Below are positions 11,231 through 24,260 of a stretch of DNA of 64,000 bases, one piece after another. The position numbers and the translations under genes were made by a program. Source of the DNA: Lepidodermella squamata (Eukaryota; Gastrotricha); contig JBLDXI010000007.1 in assembly GCA_047495785.1 (NCBI GenBank), forward strand, positions 3,348,001 through 3,412,000, given 5' to 3'. The number at the start of each line of letters is the position of its first letter. Position 1 is the first letter of the stretch. Below the pieces are notes generated by a model that saw only the letters and a list, made by a program, of their open reading frames with translations, was not told the origin of the DNA and did not search any database.

Positions 11231-14200
11231 CTAATACACCACCAGCGATGCATAGATGTTTAGGATCAGGAAAGCATCGATGCTAATGCAGAATATTGCA
11301 ACATCCATGGCTCGAGCATAGCTGATTCGTGCCTTGAAGAAAGCGAACCTTCCGTCATTTTCTAAAAGGTAGGTGTATCTGCAGGTAGCTGTGAACATTA
11401 TTGCAGCGTATAGGGTAATCATCGAACACAGCCCGCATAGAATCAGAATATACTCAGCCATGAGAACAGATTCCGAGGTTTCGGGAATCTTATCTAAAAC
11501 TTGGGATTGGATTACAATCATACTGAGAAGGAGCGTCCCGGAGAATGCCGGACGGTCTGGGCAGTCGGGATCAAAAAGCAGTGACCCAAACACAAGGGTC
11601 AGTATGATGGCACACGGCGCCATGTTGTTGATGAGGTACGGCGCAGGCTCACGGGAGAAGCCAACAGTGAAAATGGCATAGCCCGATGTTCCATTTTTTC
11701 GCAACGGCGATTTGGTAACGCCGTGTTTGTTAGACGCAGCATCAAATTTCCACATTTCGCTGTCGAACGAGCCGTCAAAGGCGAATCGCGAGCCGCCAAA
11801 GAACAGAAATTTATCAGCCTCGTCGAGCAGAAACGTGAAATCGCATTGCTGCGTGTCGAACGGGAATTTTCTCAGCTTCAATATGCATTTCGATGTCATC
11901 ATGCCGAGTCGTATCCAATGAAAAAACAACGTGCGATTCGGGCTCGTTGGGTAGTAAGCTATCTGGACTTGTTCCTTCCAGAACATTCCATTCTCCATGT
12001 ACAGGTCGGATGTTGTGTTGGCGAATCGGATGCTCGGAACCCATACATCACTGCGCTTGACTGTGTAAACACGATCGACTTCGTTCACATTAGGCGCCGT
12101 CACTTCTTTAGGACAATCAGTAACAGCCCATTGTACAAGCAGTTGAGTCCCAGCAGCTATCTCGCGAGCATTAGCATCGATGTCGAACAATTCTTTGAAC
12201 TCCAGAGTGATGAAAATCTGAGTCCCAACAGCCGGAGATCTAGGAAAAACAATTTACAGAAAAATCGGCATTTGAGCAAATTGCAGTACTTGACTCTGGA
12301 GTTGATGAATCTGCAACTCGTCAGGTCGCCCATTTTTACTAGCGGAACGAGATTACCGTCTATCAAGTTTGGAATATTGAAACTTGAAGTATTTGAGCTG
12401 AAGTCGTAAGTTCTTGCAGCAGCTGTGGTTGGCAGAGCTGTGGTTGATGGCGAGGATTTCAGTTCCCAGACCTTAAGGCTTCGAACTGTTACATCGGCGT
12501 TGGATCCGTTTATTCCGTACAGCTGAATCTTGGCTACACCGCTCGCGAGTTGATTCGCGCTGAATCCAGGGATACTGACATCGCTGAGGAGAATCGTGGT
12601 CGTGGCATTGTTTCCACTGCTGGGAGCGATGGCGACAGTGATTTTGTCGCCTAAACTCTGAATTACCAGTTTGAAATTAGCTAGTCCCGATCCATCAAAT
12701 ATGTTTAGCATTGGGCTGATAGAATTAACAAAATAATTCAGAGGGACAGTTTGGCTCGTGCTTGTCGGAACCGCTTCATAAGATAGGTAAGCGCTGCCGC
12801 CTTGACCGAGCTGAAGACATATATGAGCCCCGTCGAAATTGCTGAAACTACCCATGCGCCCACTGGAATCATTTGCTTAGAAAAACAAGAGGTTATAAAA
12901 TGTGGACGATAGCTCTGAATATTTAAAACCCACCTACAGATGCGGGTTGGCTGGTCATCCCCATCACGAAATAACCCGACGAATCTGGCTTGTAATCTGA
13001 AGTGAGTTCCATCTCGATTCGAAAGCCGTCGGAACTTAGACTTGTAGGCAGGTTTGCGCCGACAGTGGCCGATCCGTAATCGATTGATGGATTATCATCC
13101 AGTTTCAACCCAGCCGCGTCGAAAGCAGCGCCGCCCTGCAGAGAAACATATCCGCCCTGTTCGCTGAATGAGTTATTCGATAGATAAGCAGGGATGTCAG
13201 AGTGCATGTAAGGCAGCGCAAGTAAATTTAAATCAGGATGAAGTGATGAGCTGCTTTGCTGTTGGGTAGTTGATGCTTGTCGTGACGTTGTAGTAGGATT
13301 CAGGGTTGTCGAGATTGATGACGCAGCAATAGTTGATCCTTGAGATGACAGCGCAGCTGTCGAAGGCGTAAGAGTAGTACTCGAGCTTGCGGTGGCCGAA
13401 GTTGTTGCTAAGGGGGTTAACGTTGAAGTTGCTGATGATGTTGTTGCTGTGCTGGAGGTGGTCGAAGTTGGGGTAGTCGGTGTTGTCACACTGTTGGATG
13501 TCGTCGATGTTGTTGTTGTCGTGGTTGGAGTTGTTGACGGAATCGTAGTAGTCGATGTCGATGGGGGAAACGTAGTCGGATTAGTTGTCGGTGTTGATGG
13601 AATTGTTGTCGTTGTGCTTGAACTTGAGAAAAAACCAAAATAGATCAAGTATAGCTGTCCCGCTTTAGGGAAGACGAATGCAACGCCTTACAAATGTTAT
13701 TCTGAATTGGGATAGCTAACCCTAACAAATCGAAAAAAGCGCCCAAAACCATGTAGCAGTAAACAGGAGCCTAAAAAACCTGAATGACTAAAATAGCGGG
13801 TAAGAAAATCGAAATGATTAAATGATGAAATCCGCTAAGAAAATTGAGTTTGTGCAACTGCATTTGTGCAAATGATTTTATGCATAATCGTTTGTGCAAG
13901 TACAGGTAAATCCATCTGCTGACCACGCGTTATTATAGCCACCCGTATGACATGCACCAAATGACGCCTCATTAGTTGCATTTTCAAAAGATTATTACTT
14001 TTATAATGTATCTACTTCAGTTTTGATGATAACTGATAACAAAAAATAACTAAAAAAAGTTGCGCAAGTGAGGTTGCGCTGGTTGCGCGTGGGAGATAAC
14101 CATAGTAGATTGTAGGAGGCTCTTAGATTATGGAATCACTCAAATCCCTGTAAAACTAACTAGAACGCGTTATATGCAATATCGATTATCGAAAAAGTTT

Positions 14201-15996
14201 TCGTGCTGGACTAAGATAATCAGATTTTGCAATGATCGAAAACAGTTTACTATAAGAATTACGGTTGTATGCGAGCGAAGCGAGAAATTTGAAAAATGTG
14301 CTACACTGAAACTGATTTGGAAATAGCATTCACAGCTGCCCGGGAGCGAGACGAGGGGCGTATGCTCGCGAATTCGATAGAAAATTATGAATCTTCTGAC
14401 AAAAGCAGACTCTTCGCGGACGTGATTAACGGCGGCCCCTGTGACCACTGATCGTCAGCTACCCGTTAACCTAAGGGTCAAGCGGCTCCTCTGGTTGCGT
14501 CATTTCATGTCATCACAAGCCAACTACGAGCCAGTGGAGGAGGACAAATAAAAAAACTTCGTTAGTTACAAACTAATTTCATCGTTTCTTGTCCTACATT
14601 AGTAAAACTATATCAGCCTATCCGGGCGAAACAATATAATTTTATCGATCACTAGTCGAGAAAGAAGCCAATAGAAGCCCCAACACAAATACTGACTAAC
14701 TGTGAGACAGTTAAGCAGAAATTAGTTCAGCGACGTCACTTGAGCAGTGATAATTGAGCAGGAGACACTTTAGCAACCGCTACTTCAGCAGACGCTATTT
14801 CAGCAGACAGCACTTTAGCAGGTGAAAGTTCAGCAGAACTTAGTTCAGCATTTGCTACTTCAGCAAACAGCACTGAAGCAATCGACACTTCAGCCGAAGA
14901 CTTATGGGCAATGATATACTTGAGCAGAAGTCATTTCAGCAAACGACATTTTCTCAGTGTGAATTTGAGCAAAATGTAATCAAATATCGATGCTTAAGTG
15001 ACGTTGCTGAACTAAGTTCTGCTGATCTGTCTTACAACCGACTAACCTCGTCGATGTAGCTCTATTCAAGCATGATCCTTGAGGTGGAAAAGCTGGAGCA
15101 GTGGTCGTTCCCGATGTGAGGCCGAAAAAGAAAACCCGTCGCACTAGAGTATCTCCAAGGCCCCCTTGTGAACCCATTATACTAACTACTGAAAAGTAAG
15201 CCCCCATCACATCCGTGCTCATCGACGGGACAGGTAGGCCAACGAAACAGCTGCAAGTTTCCGTCGTAACACTAGCGGATAGTGGCGAAACAGCGACGCT
15301 AGCAAGGTCGTTTGCGACCTGAATAAAAAGCCGAAACTTGCTCGAGCCTGAACTGTTCAAGAAACGAGAGCTTCCACACGCAGGGACCGAAGTTGCATTC
15401 GGAGGATTGCCCGGAATCGGTTGTGACGTCGAATTTCTCGTCTGGTATGTAGAATACGCTAACCCGGATGGTTGCAGTTGAAAGGATATGAGAAGACCTC
15501 TCGGAATTCGAAATCGGTCAGCGCTCATCGCTCCGGGCGATGTAACTTGAAATAGGGAGGATAGGAGAATGGATCGCTGTGATTAACTAGAAAAACCTAC
15601 GATAAGTTGTGGATGATTCCGTAATGGCTACAGTGAACCAGCCCATCGATCTATTTGCCGGATACGTGATTTCGGCGTCAATTTCAATTCGAAAGTTGGC
15701 AGGTGAACAGATGTAACCCTGATGGAGAAAAAAAGGACCTAGCCACATAACCAATAGTCGAAAACTTACCAGCCCAGAGACGATGACACCTTGAACAATT
15801 TGGGGCGATATGCGCGCCAGTTGATACCCCGAGCCTGGGATTTCCTCCGCTCGTAACGGGTCGTAAGCGTTGGAGTTGAATGTCGTGGTTCCATTGACAT
15901 AATCGAAAGAGTTATCGTAATCGTAACAGACAGCACCCTGGAAGCCGTACGGAAGTGGGTAAGAGGTTTCGTCTGGGGTCGGGGTGCCAGCAAGTA
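11231..15996 (-). CDS. copy B: divergent two-module mucin-stalked Cys-loop channel (5' end incomplete)
   Basis: Exons joined in frame: 15770-15996, 15601-15718, 15047-15545, 12934-13622, 12290-12875, 11231-12239 (1042 codons including stop). The signal-peptide exon expected 5' of 15996 was not found. The channel has the same layout as in A: WVPS, a 13-residue Cys loop ending FPFDTQQC, PDRPAFSGTLLLSMIV in M2, a short M3-M4 loop, and TM4 at the C-terminus. The stalk is shorter and more Ser/Ala-rich than in A, C and D. B lacks the intron that splits module 2 in A, C and D, and instead has a 1.42-kb intron (13623-15046) before the stalk carrying a TIR element. Its last intron uses gtactg. It is the most diverged full-length copy together with E. 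Confidence 0.75.
14692..15048. mobile_element. MITE with internal ~15-bp tandem repeats, inside copy B intron
   Basis: Inverted ends (TGTGAGACAG on the left; CTGTCTTACA on the right) continue about 45 bp inward. The flanks CTGACTAAC (14692-14700) and CCGACTAAC (15038-15046) resemble a 9-bp target duplication with one mismatch, as MULE-type elements make. The interior (about 14708-14890) is a degenerate tandem array with spacing near 15 bp and core TTCAGCA. Non-coding. The right-hand flank copy contains the copy B splice donor. Confidence 0.6.
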
Positions 15997-17904
15997 CTGT
16001 GAAAGAAATACAACATACTTTAGTTTGGATTCCCTGGGGAGGAGGAATGGTCTTCACATATAGTTTGGCAATACACTTTACATTGTCGAGCGCGACCGGA
16101 CACGCGAGATTATCACTAATTTTATTAAGCCAAGTGCGCACTCACTCGCGGCGTATTTGCAACACCTGTTTCAATCGCCCAATTTTTGAAAATACACTCA
16201 CAACTAGGACGCTGTTAAGTCGGTATTGATCGTGTTTTGCGACGGGGGTTCTGAAATTTATCCGCGCTATCCTAAGGTGCTAGGTGTTGCTATTGACAAT
16301 TTCAAGTTGTTTGATCTTGACGTGATATTGTCATTAACGGACCGTCATTGTCCGCTTACAATTTAGAGAGCGCGATATTGCTACACTTTTGTATGCACAA
16401 AGGCTCGATAGTGATTTACCGCTGCCGTCTCAGTTGTCAGTTGACTTAAGGAGGTGCCATTAGCTTCTATCTGTCACCTGCGCGCGTGTAACTTTGTGTC
16501 ATCTTATATCCCGCCGTGGGTCAGTTTTTTCATAACGCGCATGTAATTTATGAGTGTTCCATTGTGCGATTGCACGACGACCGGTTCTAAGCCATGGCCG
16601 CAGTCCAGCGTCAACGTTGGCAATAGTGCGCGAGAGGTGAGATTCATCAATGGATTGATGGCATTAAGAGCCTGTCCAATGTGTCATATTGGCTGACGAA
16701 GCTAAATGCTACTCTACAGCCTCTATATTCTCCTATCACTCATGACCGCATTCATCTTTGGTTCATTCGGAACCTCGATTCAAGCGGTCATTCGTGCAGG
16801 AAAAGTGTTTCTGTATTCCGTGCCGTCCGAGATTCCTTAATTCTTACTATTACCTATTTCGCAAAGAACCCATATCTTCAGCAACCATAGCATGCTGATG
16901 TTCCTGGAGAATTGTTATTCGGATATTCGGATTTTCGATTCGAAAAATATAACGACAGATATAGGCTGGTCTTAAAAGCGAGATGGCACGCAATACACGC
17001 AATTGGATTTTGGAACATATTTCGACGCCTAGTTTTTGCATTGTTGGTAAACAGACCATTAGTTACCTTGGAGCGATTCAATTAGGAACTTTTCCAGGCC
17101 ACCGCCCAATTTCCTGTTATACTTTCTGATCTCACCACAGCAATCGTTCAATCACAGTATAATTTTTGAAAATTGAATAAGTCTGTATTTGCTGTTCTCC
17201 AGTACAGTGCGTCAGGGCGAGGTTGATCACTAGCAGCGTCATAGTCGGAGAAGGCGCTGATGATGCCGAACCCAGCCGGCAAGAGCGAGCGGTTGCGGTC
17301 GACCGCCGAAAGCTTATCCTAAATACTGCCGAATATTTTCTAAAAATTCACCTGGCTGGCAAATGGCAAAGTAGGTAAAACCAAAGTGGCCGAATTTAGG
17401 GCGAGATGATGCTATACATAGAAACAATTAACCCCGAATTAAGAGAACACAAAAACAGCTCCAGCTGATCAGAACAAAAACGGGGCAAAGAGCAGTTGAC
17501 GCATAAAAAGTAAAATGAACTCAAAAGAGCGTCATTTTTTTTCTAAGTGAAAGTTTTTTGGTGCTGGTGACGGTGGATAAAACCACGTATTCAGTCTTCC
17601 GTGAAAATGATTACAGTGAAAGTAATTAACTTAGATCTTAGATGATTACTGGGTAGCCCAGTTAAATGCGATGGGCAAAAGGGCTATTTGTTTCTAGCGT
17701 ATCGGATCGCATTGTTCGGCGCAAACTGCTTGCAACTTGCAAAATCGAATCTGACAATATCGCTTCATTTTTTGGCAATTTCGATATCTCTCAGTGATTG
17801 TGTTGCCCGGGATAAGGTGACTCAAAAAATGTTTCCCTTTTTTACATTCTGATTCTGATTTTATTATGCATTTTGTTTCACAACAGTTAGCAATAGGTTA
17901 GTTC
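15997..17904. other. 5' flank of copy B, no gene recognised
   Basis: Must contain the missing first exon of B, but no ATG followed by a hydrophobic segment and a phase-1 donor was found nearby. Open frames around 16.7-17.1 kb show no family resemblance. Confidence 0.4.
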
Positions 17905-19053
17905 TCGGCGCCTCACCTAAGAGGTCGTAAAATCCACTAGTTCATCTGGTTTAGATTTAAGATATCGCAGAAACGCAGTATGAGAATTATTGACAATACT
18001 GGAGGGCAGCCGGTTCCGAGCTGCGCGCACACGCCTTGTAAAGCTGAACTGAGAGCTCGGATGTTCAAATCGTTTCATCACAACGGCATGAGCTGGTAAC
18101 GGGGATTTGAAGATATTTCGAAGAATGTCGAAAAGCTAGCATCCACACAGCCTGGGTACATTGTGTGGCATAGCGCAAGGTCGTGTTGAAAACGTCTAAT
18201 TTCAAGAGGGCACAATCCTAGTTTTTTTACATCTTTCATAATACGAGGCACCTTCAATCGATGAATAGTAGTCACATCTATACAACAGGCGTTTTGTGAA
18301 CCTGGCTTGAACAGCCTCCAGCATATCAATGTCTGTTAAGTGATACGGTGAGTAGACCGAAGGGCAAAAATCTAGCCGTGAAAGAGTGTATGTTATGTAT
18401 TTAAGCGGAGAGACTTCGATGCGAATGATTTGCATATCACGCCATTAATCCTTTGGCAACGTGTAGACAACGCATTGCAGTGCTCAGAGAACGTAAGGTG
18501 TTTATCAACGGTAATTCCGAGATCTTTAACTGAATCGACAACGTTTAGCTCAACATCTTTCACTTTGAACTGAAAGGGAAATGTGTGCTTTCCAAGACTG
18601 AGAACAACGCATTTTTTCGGATTAACCGTTAATCCGAAAAAATGCGTTGTTCGTTGCGTTGTTAGGGCGAAGTAGGACCTCGGAACTGGTAGGGACTAGA
18701 AAAATCGACATAAGGGTCCCCCCTTTGGTCTGTGAATGAGCCCACCGAACGGACCGCCGGTATTGGTAGGGATGATCCCTACCATCCCTAGCGGTACTTC
18801 GCTCTCTGGATTAACGGATTAACGTATTATCGGATAAACCATGTGAATCAAGCCAGCAGATGCTTTTATCGAGATCTGATTGAAGTTCGATGCTCGATGC
18901 AATCGGCAAGACAGCGAATAACATGATACAGCTTCGTATCGTCGGCAAAGAATTTCGTGATCGATGATTTTATCAACGTGTTGACATCAGTCGTGAAGAT
19001 CAGGAAAAGCTACGGTCCGAGCACCGAGCCTTGGGGCACTCCAGAAGTAACGG
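17905..19053 (-). mobile_element. decayed non-LTR (LINE) reverse transcriptase, 3' part
   Basis: Minus-strand fragments, in order, match the C-terminal half of a LINE reverse transcriptase: SGVPQGSVLGP (19028-19052), FADDTKLY (about 18940), VKDLGITVDKHLTFSEH (about 18500), SRLDFCPSVYSPY and DMLEAVQARFTKRLL (about 18310), then RNRLPS and a stop near 17936. Stops and frameshifts break it. Between the FADD and VKDLG segments (about 18603-18840) sits unrelated sequence starting with a 49-nt palindrome. Clade (CR1/Jockey-like) is not certain. Confidence 0.8.
18603..18651. repeat. palindrome at the junction of an insertion in the LINE relic
   Basis: Two 24-nt arms around a one-base centre, reading AACAACGCATTTTTTCGG on the left. 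The left arm belongs to the LINE coding sequence; the right arm is an inverted copy of it. The following about 150 bp (ending near GTACTTCGCTC) begins and ends with inverted GCGAAGTA words, suggesting a small insertion. Confidence 0.6.
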
Positions 19054-19236
19054 TCGACCACGAGGATGTGCTGTTATTCAGTTTAGATTGGAATTGAGCA
19101 TTTCGGTGCTAAAAAAGCTGCGGCGCATCGGCCCAAATGTCAGTTTTTCGGCGCTGAAAATTTTTCATCTAAAAAAAGGATAAGTCCAACAGAAAAAGAT
19201 GATGATTAGGGGATGTGAGCATTAGTTTTCATCTAA

Positions 19237-19307
19237 GCATTGGTATTAAAGTGGTAAGAATCCTCGCCTGTAACTCTAGAGATTAGGGTTCGAATCCCCG
19301 CCAATGC
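19237..19307 (+). tRNA. tRNA-Gly-like sequence, probable pseudogene or SINE head
   Basis: 71 nt with a perfect 7-bp acceptor stem (GCATTGG/CCAATGC), a B box GGTTCGAATCC and a T-rich stretch after about 15 bases. The body resembles eukaryotic tRNA-Gly (CTCGCCTG anticodon-arm start), but the anticodon stem pairs poorly, the D arm has extra bases and the loop would read GTA. I infer a decayed tRNA or tRNA-derived repeat. Confidence 0.4.
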
Positions 19308-19690
19308 GTCATTTTTCTGCTCTCTATTTTTTTCCCTCATTTAAATATTCACACATTCATAATACTAAAACCCATGAATTCAGGGTGTAAAAAAAAATGC
19401 GGTTAATGCCTTTTAAGAAAAAGCATGAAAAAGGATACGCATAGGGCCCGAATTACAAGGATCGCGTGTGAGCTCGCTAATGTTAGCAAAAAGCCTGAAT
19501 TCATGCCTTTTTTTTCCTGTGATGGGACACTATAACCGTCTACTTACATCTATTGTGAAGAACCCGCAGGAGACATAAATTCCCCTGCGACCATGTCAGG
19601 AGACCAGTAGGAATAAGTTTACCCATGTCGACAGAAATTATCCAGAAATCTGGATAAAATGCCAGAACTGAGGGTGGAAATGAGTTGTCA

Positions 19691-20091
19691 TTTCTTTGGT
19701 GGAAATGACAGAACTGAGTCCATATTATCACCATGTGAAATGAGTTGTTTACCAGAGCCACCGTTCAACAATTATTCATGGGTTTCAGAAGCATTTTTTT
19801 GGTTTACATGCTCTATAAACCACCCAGCCGTCATTCCAGACGTCATCCCGCATGAGAAAACGCGTTCGCGCTTCGTATGAAAAAAAATTGAGAACATTCG
19901 TAGGCTGCTTTTAAATAATTTGAAAAAAACTTGGCATCGATTTCAGCCTTTGAACTTTGCCATATTCAATAACAGAATCCCAAAAAAATGCTTCTGAAAC
20001 CCATGAATAATTTTTGAACGGTGGCTTTGGTAAACAACTCATTTCACATGGTGATCATATGGACTCAGTTCTGTCATTTCCACCAAAGAAA
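19691..20091. repeat. 112-bp inverted repeat with 177-bp spacer
   Basis: Arms 19691-19802 and 19980-20091 are reverse complements with only a few mismatches (for example ATGGGTTTCAGAAGCA in the left arm). The spacer is AT-rich and non-coding. Sequence just left of it (19546-19640) resembles 24545-24625, so this is part of a dispersed repeat. Confidence 0.75.
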
Positions 20092-21122
20092 ACGATAGTC
20101 CGATCAAGGATGTGGCCGTGGGGTCAAGCCGAAAACACCTATTTTTGAACCCCCAAAAAGTGACCTTCGGGAAAACCGCTATGGCGTCAAAACCATTCAT
20201 TTCCCAGCCGATTCCTTTGAACTGGTTGAAGTTGAAACCAATCCCCATCGATTAAAATAAAAAAATAAAAATTTCATGATGGGGGATAGTGGGTATAGCG
20301 CGTGGAAAATCACCATTTTTTACATGTAAACATGTATGCGCGAGTTTCAAAAAGATCCGCCATAATGAAAATTTACGAAAATCAGCAAAAGAATTAAAAC
20401 TTCATGTTTCCAATAGGAGTTTCATCTCTGGTAACTCTATTCTCTATGATAGAGACACCCCAGCTCGGTCGGGCAGTAGAAAATTTTATGATTTCACTAG
20501 AATTATAGAAAAATAGTTATCTTCCATCATTTTGGTTTGGAACTTCGGTAATTAGAGAAATCCCGTTATGAGGCCAATGGAGGAGGAGTTTTGAAGCAAT
20601 TTCCGGCTAATCCTGACACAAAATCTTCAAAAATACCGTCAGCTAAAGCTCGCTGCGCTCGCACCCAGGTTTGAATTCACTCAAGTTGGAATTTGGCGAT
20701 TATTCAACGGCAGCTTATTGAAGGGTCGACCATCGACCTTATATATAGTGGATATACAAACCCAGCACTGATAATAGATCTGGCGCGATCCATGACTGAT
20801 ACCATTTCAGTTGCCAAGTCTTATCGGCATTGTGATTAAAAAAAGAGATGTTACCAATAACGGTACATTTGATATTTTTCTTGGTTTGGAGGTTTTTCAG
20901 ATCATTCCTGATGGCGAATCGTCAACAATTGCGCCTGCTAAAGCTCGCTTCGCTAAAGAAAAATGTGAGCAGTTTTAAGAGGATTTGGGACCTTTTTTTA
21001 CCCAAAAATTCAAAAAATGTCTCGCTTCGCTCGACGCATCGATTAAAATTGATAATAGTGTCCACCGATGTAAAGTGAAAGGTACTAGGTGCGCGAGCGA
21101 GCGCAATTTTTTCAGCTCTATA
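20092..21122. other. spacer downstream of copy G
   Basis: No channel exon or Thr tract is visible where the 3' half of G would be expected. Short open frames only. Confidence 0.45.
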
Positions 21123-22668
21123 TTAGGAACACACCAGCTTGAAAATCCTACTTCGCACACTGGTCGTAGTCGGAGTAGTCGTACTGGTAGAAGGGGTGGT
21201 TGTTGTAGTAGATGTGGTTGTCGGAGTCGTTGTGGTTGTGGTTGTGGTAGTTGTTGTCGACGGAGTTGTCGTTGTTGTTGTTGGTTTCTTCGTGGTAGTC
21301 GAAGTTGAAGTACTAGTGGTCGTCGACGTCGTAGAGGCAGTCGACGGGCTTGTGTTCAATGTCCAGAAGTAGACGTTTTTAATTCGAGCAACGCCAGTAT
21401 TCATCGCACAGAGACCATTGAGACGAAGTTTCGTTGAGCCACTTGACATGCTGACGTTCAACCCCACAACAGCCACGTCTTGGAAACTGTGCGGAGCACC
21501 GCTTATCGGTAACGGAACCATCACAACCTGCGAAATGTTGGCGATGCTTATAAATTATGTCCCAGGTGGATCAGCATAAACCGCTAAGCCCGAAATGTAT
21601 GTCAGCGTTAAATAAATGTTAAGGTAGGGGGCTTAAATTTTAGGAATTATGAAACTCAGAAACCGCATTATATCTTTTCATTTTAACTACTTCATAGTAT
21701 ATTCAATATAGTATAGGATTATGCTTTTCTAGATACAGTAATAGCGCATGCTTCCCCTGACGACTGGCGACTGAGAAATTTCTGCTACTGCTTACCCCGT
21801 GAACGTAATTATCATTTGAAGTAGGGTCTACGCAGCTATTGTTGATCTATCAACTGACAGTTAGCCTTTCGTCCGCAACCTGAAGGATGAGTCTATATAT
21901 GGTTGTTCCGCTTGAAGTAAACAAGCCAGCGCTAGTACCACCACAGGCTGCAGTCGATGTGTAATCGGGATTGCATGGCATTGTGCAGACTGCAGTCATT
22001 AAGGTGGGTTCGAACTGGACATAAGTCAGCCCACTCGGTTTCAACTCCTGTATCACATTGAGTCCTCGAATTGTTTCCACGTAGTCGAAATTGCATGTAT
22101 TGGTGGCTTAACGGAATAAACTGTCAAAAAACATATGCTAATGCTAAGCTTTGTTACTAAATCTGACTGCTCCGTCTGATAACAAGACCGAAAGCCAGCC
22201 CGTGCTAGACGCGGCTGTGTTGTACGTCGCAGTTATATCCATCTCAGCCCGCCAGTTGTTAGCAGTACCAGATGCAAGGTACTTGATAATAAATATATTG
22301 AAAACATAGACACTTGAGTTCAATCTACGTGTCAATTACTTGATCTGAAGAAATGCGACCAAAGTCATCGGTCGCTAAATTTCCCAGTAGATAGCCGTTT
22401 GAATTCTGGGTAACAATGCCGCGAGTAACGAACGTGATCGATGAAGAAATCGAGGAATTCGATAGGTCATAAGAAAAGCTCGGCACGTATGTCGCAGAGC
22501 CAGAATACAGGTATGGCAGGGCTAGGGAGCTGAGATCTGGAGTGGGATCCATCACCGCATCGATCCAGCCTGATTTCAACAGTTACATGACAGTTTAAAT
22601 AAACAAGGAAATTCTCACTAACAAATCTTAGCAAGGCATATAAGAACGAGAAATAGCTTGTGAAGCAT
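21123..22668 (-). CDS. copy G: signal peptide + one module + Thr-rich tail, no channel
   Basis: Five exons in frame: 22623-22668, 22340-22569, 22158-22281, 21859-22106, 21123-21527; 350 residues. Exon 1 gives a good signal peptide (MLHKLFLVLICLAKIC). One complete module follows (DFGRIS, NWRAEMDITATY, CTMPCNPDY, AGLFTSSGTT, then NVYFW) and a Thr-rich stretch of about 60 residues (21170-21345), after which a short non-repetitive tail reaches a stop. The intron at ERLT|VVMV is at the same module position and phase as the module-2 intron of A, C and D. If expressed it would be a secreted mucin-like protein. It may equally be a broken channel gene whose 3' exons were deleted; a GT near 21138 could be a lost donor. 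Confidence 0.6.
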
Positions 22669-24260
22669 TCCTGAACAATTGATTTCGAACCTGTGCCGAT
22701 TTTTGATTATCTATCTTCTGTCAGGTTCATTCACTTCTTCCAGCTTTTCAGCTATAATAAATTATCCAGGAAGATACCCAACTGTACACGAACATCTAGC
22801 AATCATCGGCGTGGGAATAGAGCGCTTGATAATATTTTATCACAGAAAAAGGTTCTTCACTTTGGTTTAGATTCTAAAGCCTAGATATTTTGAAAAATGC
22901 CTTTGAAGCATCAAAACAAATTTTGTATATTGCATATTGTGCAAAACAAAGTTTTTGAGAATTGCGTTTCCAAGGTTACCGAGGCGATAAATAAACTGTC
23001 TTGCCTCAAGGAGTAAGCTTTTTCTCTTAAATCGTTAAAGTTAGAGAAGCTGCTCTTTCACGACGCTAGACATAAACATAACAAGAAATTAAGAATTGGG
23101 CCATTCATCATTCAATGATCAATCTTTCACCTAAAATTGAACCAGATCCAAGGCAATGTTGTTCTAACGGCTGCATCATACTATTCTATTTTATAAAATC
23201 GCAGCTTTTATTGTAATTCAATCAGCTTTTCCTTTTCATATTCGCATTTCTCGCTCATGTCCCATAAAAAACGTGCATAACAGATGAAGCCGAGCATGAA
23301 AAGCGAACGATTTTACGAACGCGCGAACTGCACTTCAAAACTCTAAAACAAAGCTTTTCGACCAAGCTTTTGGATGAATTTGCGTGCTTCATATTGCCAT
23401 TATCAATAATTCAAAGCATGTGCAGGCAGATATGCAGCGAAATAGGATGTGTGGAAAGCATGTTACCGGGCCGGGAAAGAATAGCAAAAATGATGAACAG
23501 GCACGTGCCTATTGCTGCACAATTCAAGTGCAGCGCGCGAGAGATCGAATTTTCTCAGCTATAGAACTATTTACCCATTTTTCAGAAACACTTTTCATGG
23601 TCACATAAAAACCTGGATGCTTGCGAGGCTCTTATTAGTTGCTAATTGATAATGGACGCTTTCAGTTACGCAGAGCAGCACTACTCTTGCCACATCAGCT
23701 CAACGGAGATCGCGTAACCAGACGCCTGAAAATCGATGCTCCAGATCTCCGAGATCTCCAGATCTCGATTTATTCAATCGAATAAATCGAATAAATGCGA
23801 TCGGTCTGTTACAGTCTGTGGTAAAGCGTGAAACCATCGATATTCTCTTATTCCAATTTCAGCTGATGAAACGAGATCTTAGATCAGTGCATTTTGCTGT
23901 TCTCGTGACTCGGGTTGTATTTTATTGTATTGTATCGTTTATTTGCAAATTTCATCATTGAATTCAGCAAATTAAAACAGGGTTGGCAATTTAAAAACAG
24001 GCGTGTTAAAACAGGCCTGTAAAAACATGTAGTAATTCCAGGCCATTTGTTGCATGTACATGTATAAACTGTAACAAATTATTTAGCGTTGTCAGAATAG
24101 GCAATCGCCCAATTTTCTTCGCAAAACGCTGTTTACTTAAGCCTTTTAATTATTTAAACAACGATGTCTCCAGCATACGAAGGAACGCCGCATAATTCAG
24201 TTGAAATGGTGGCCCTTCCAGCAGCCAGGCGGGGCACATGGCCTGCCGTCTGCCGTCACG
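22669..24260. other. intergenic, nothing recognised
   Basis: AT-rich with short open frames only; a small palindromic patch of GATCTCCAGATCT-type sequence lies near 23740-23770. Confidence 0.4.
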
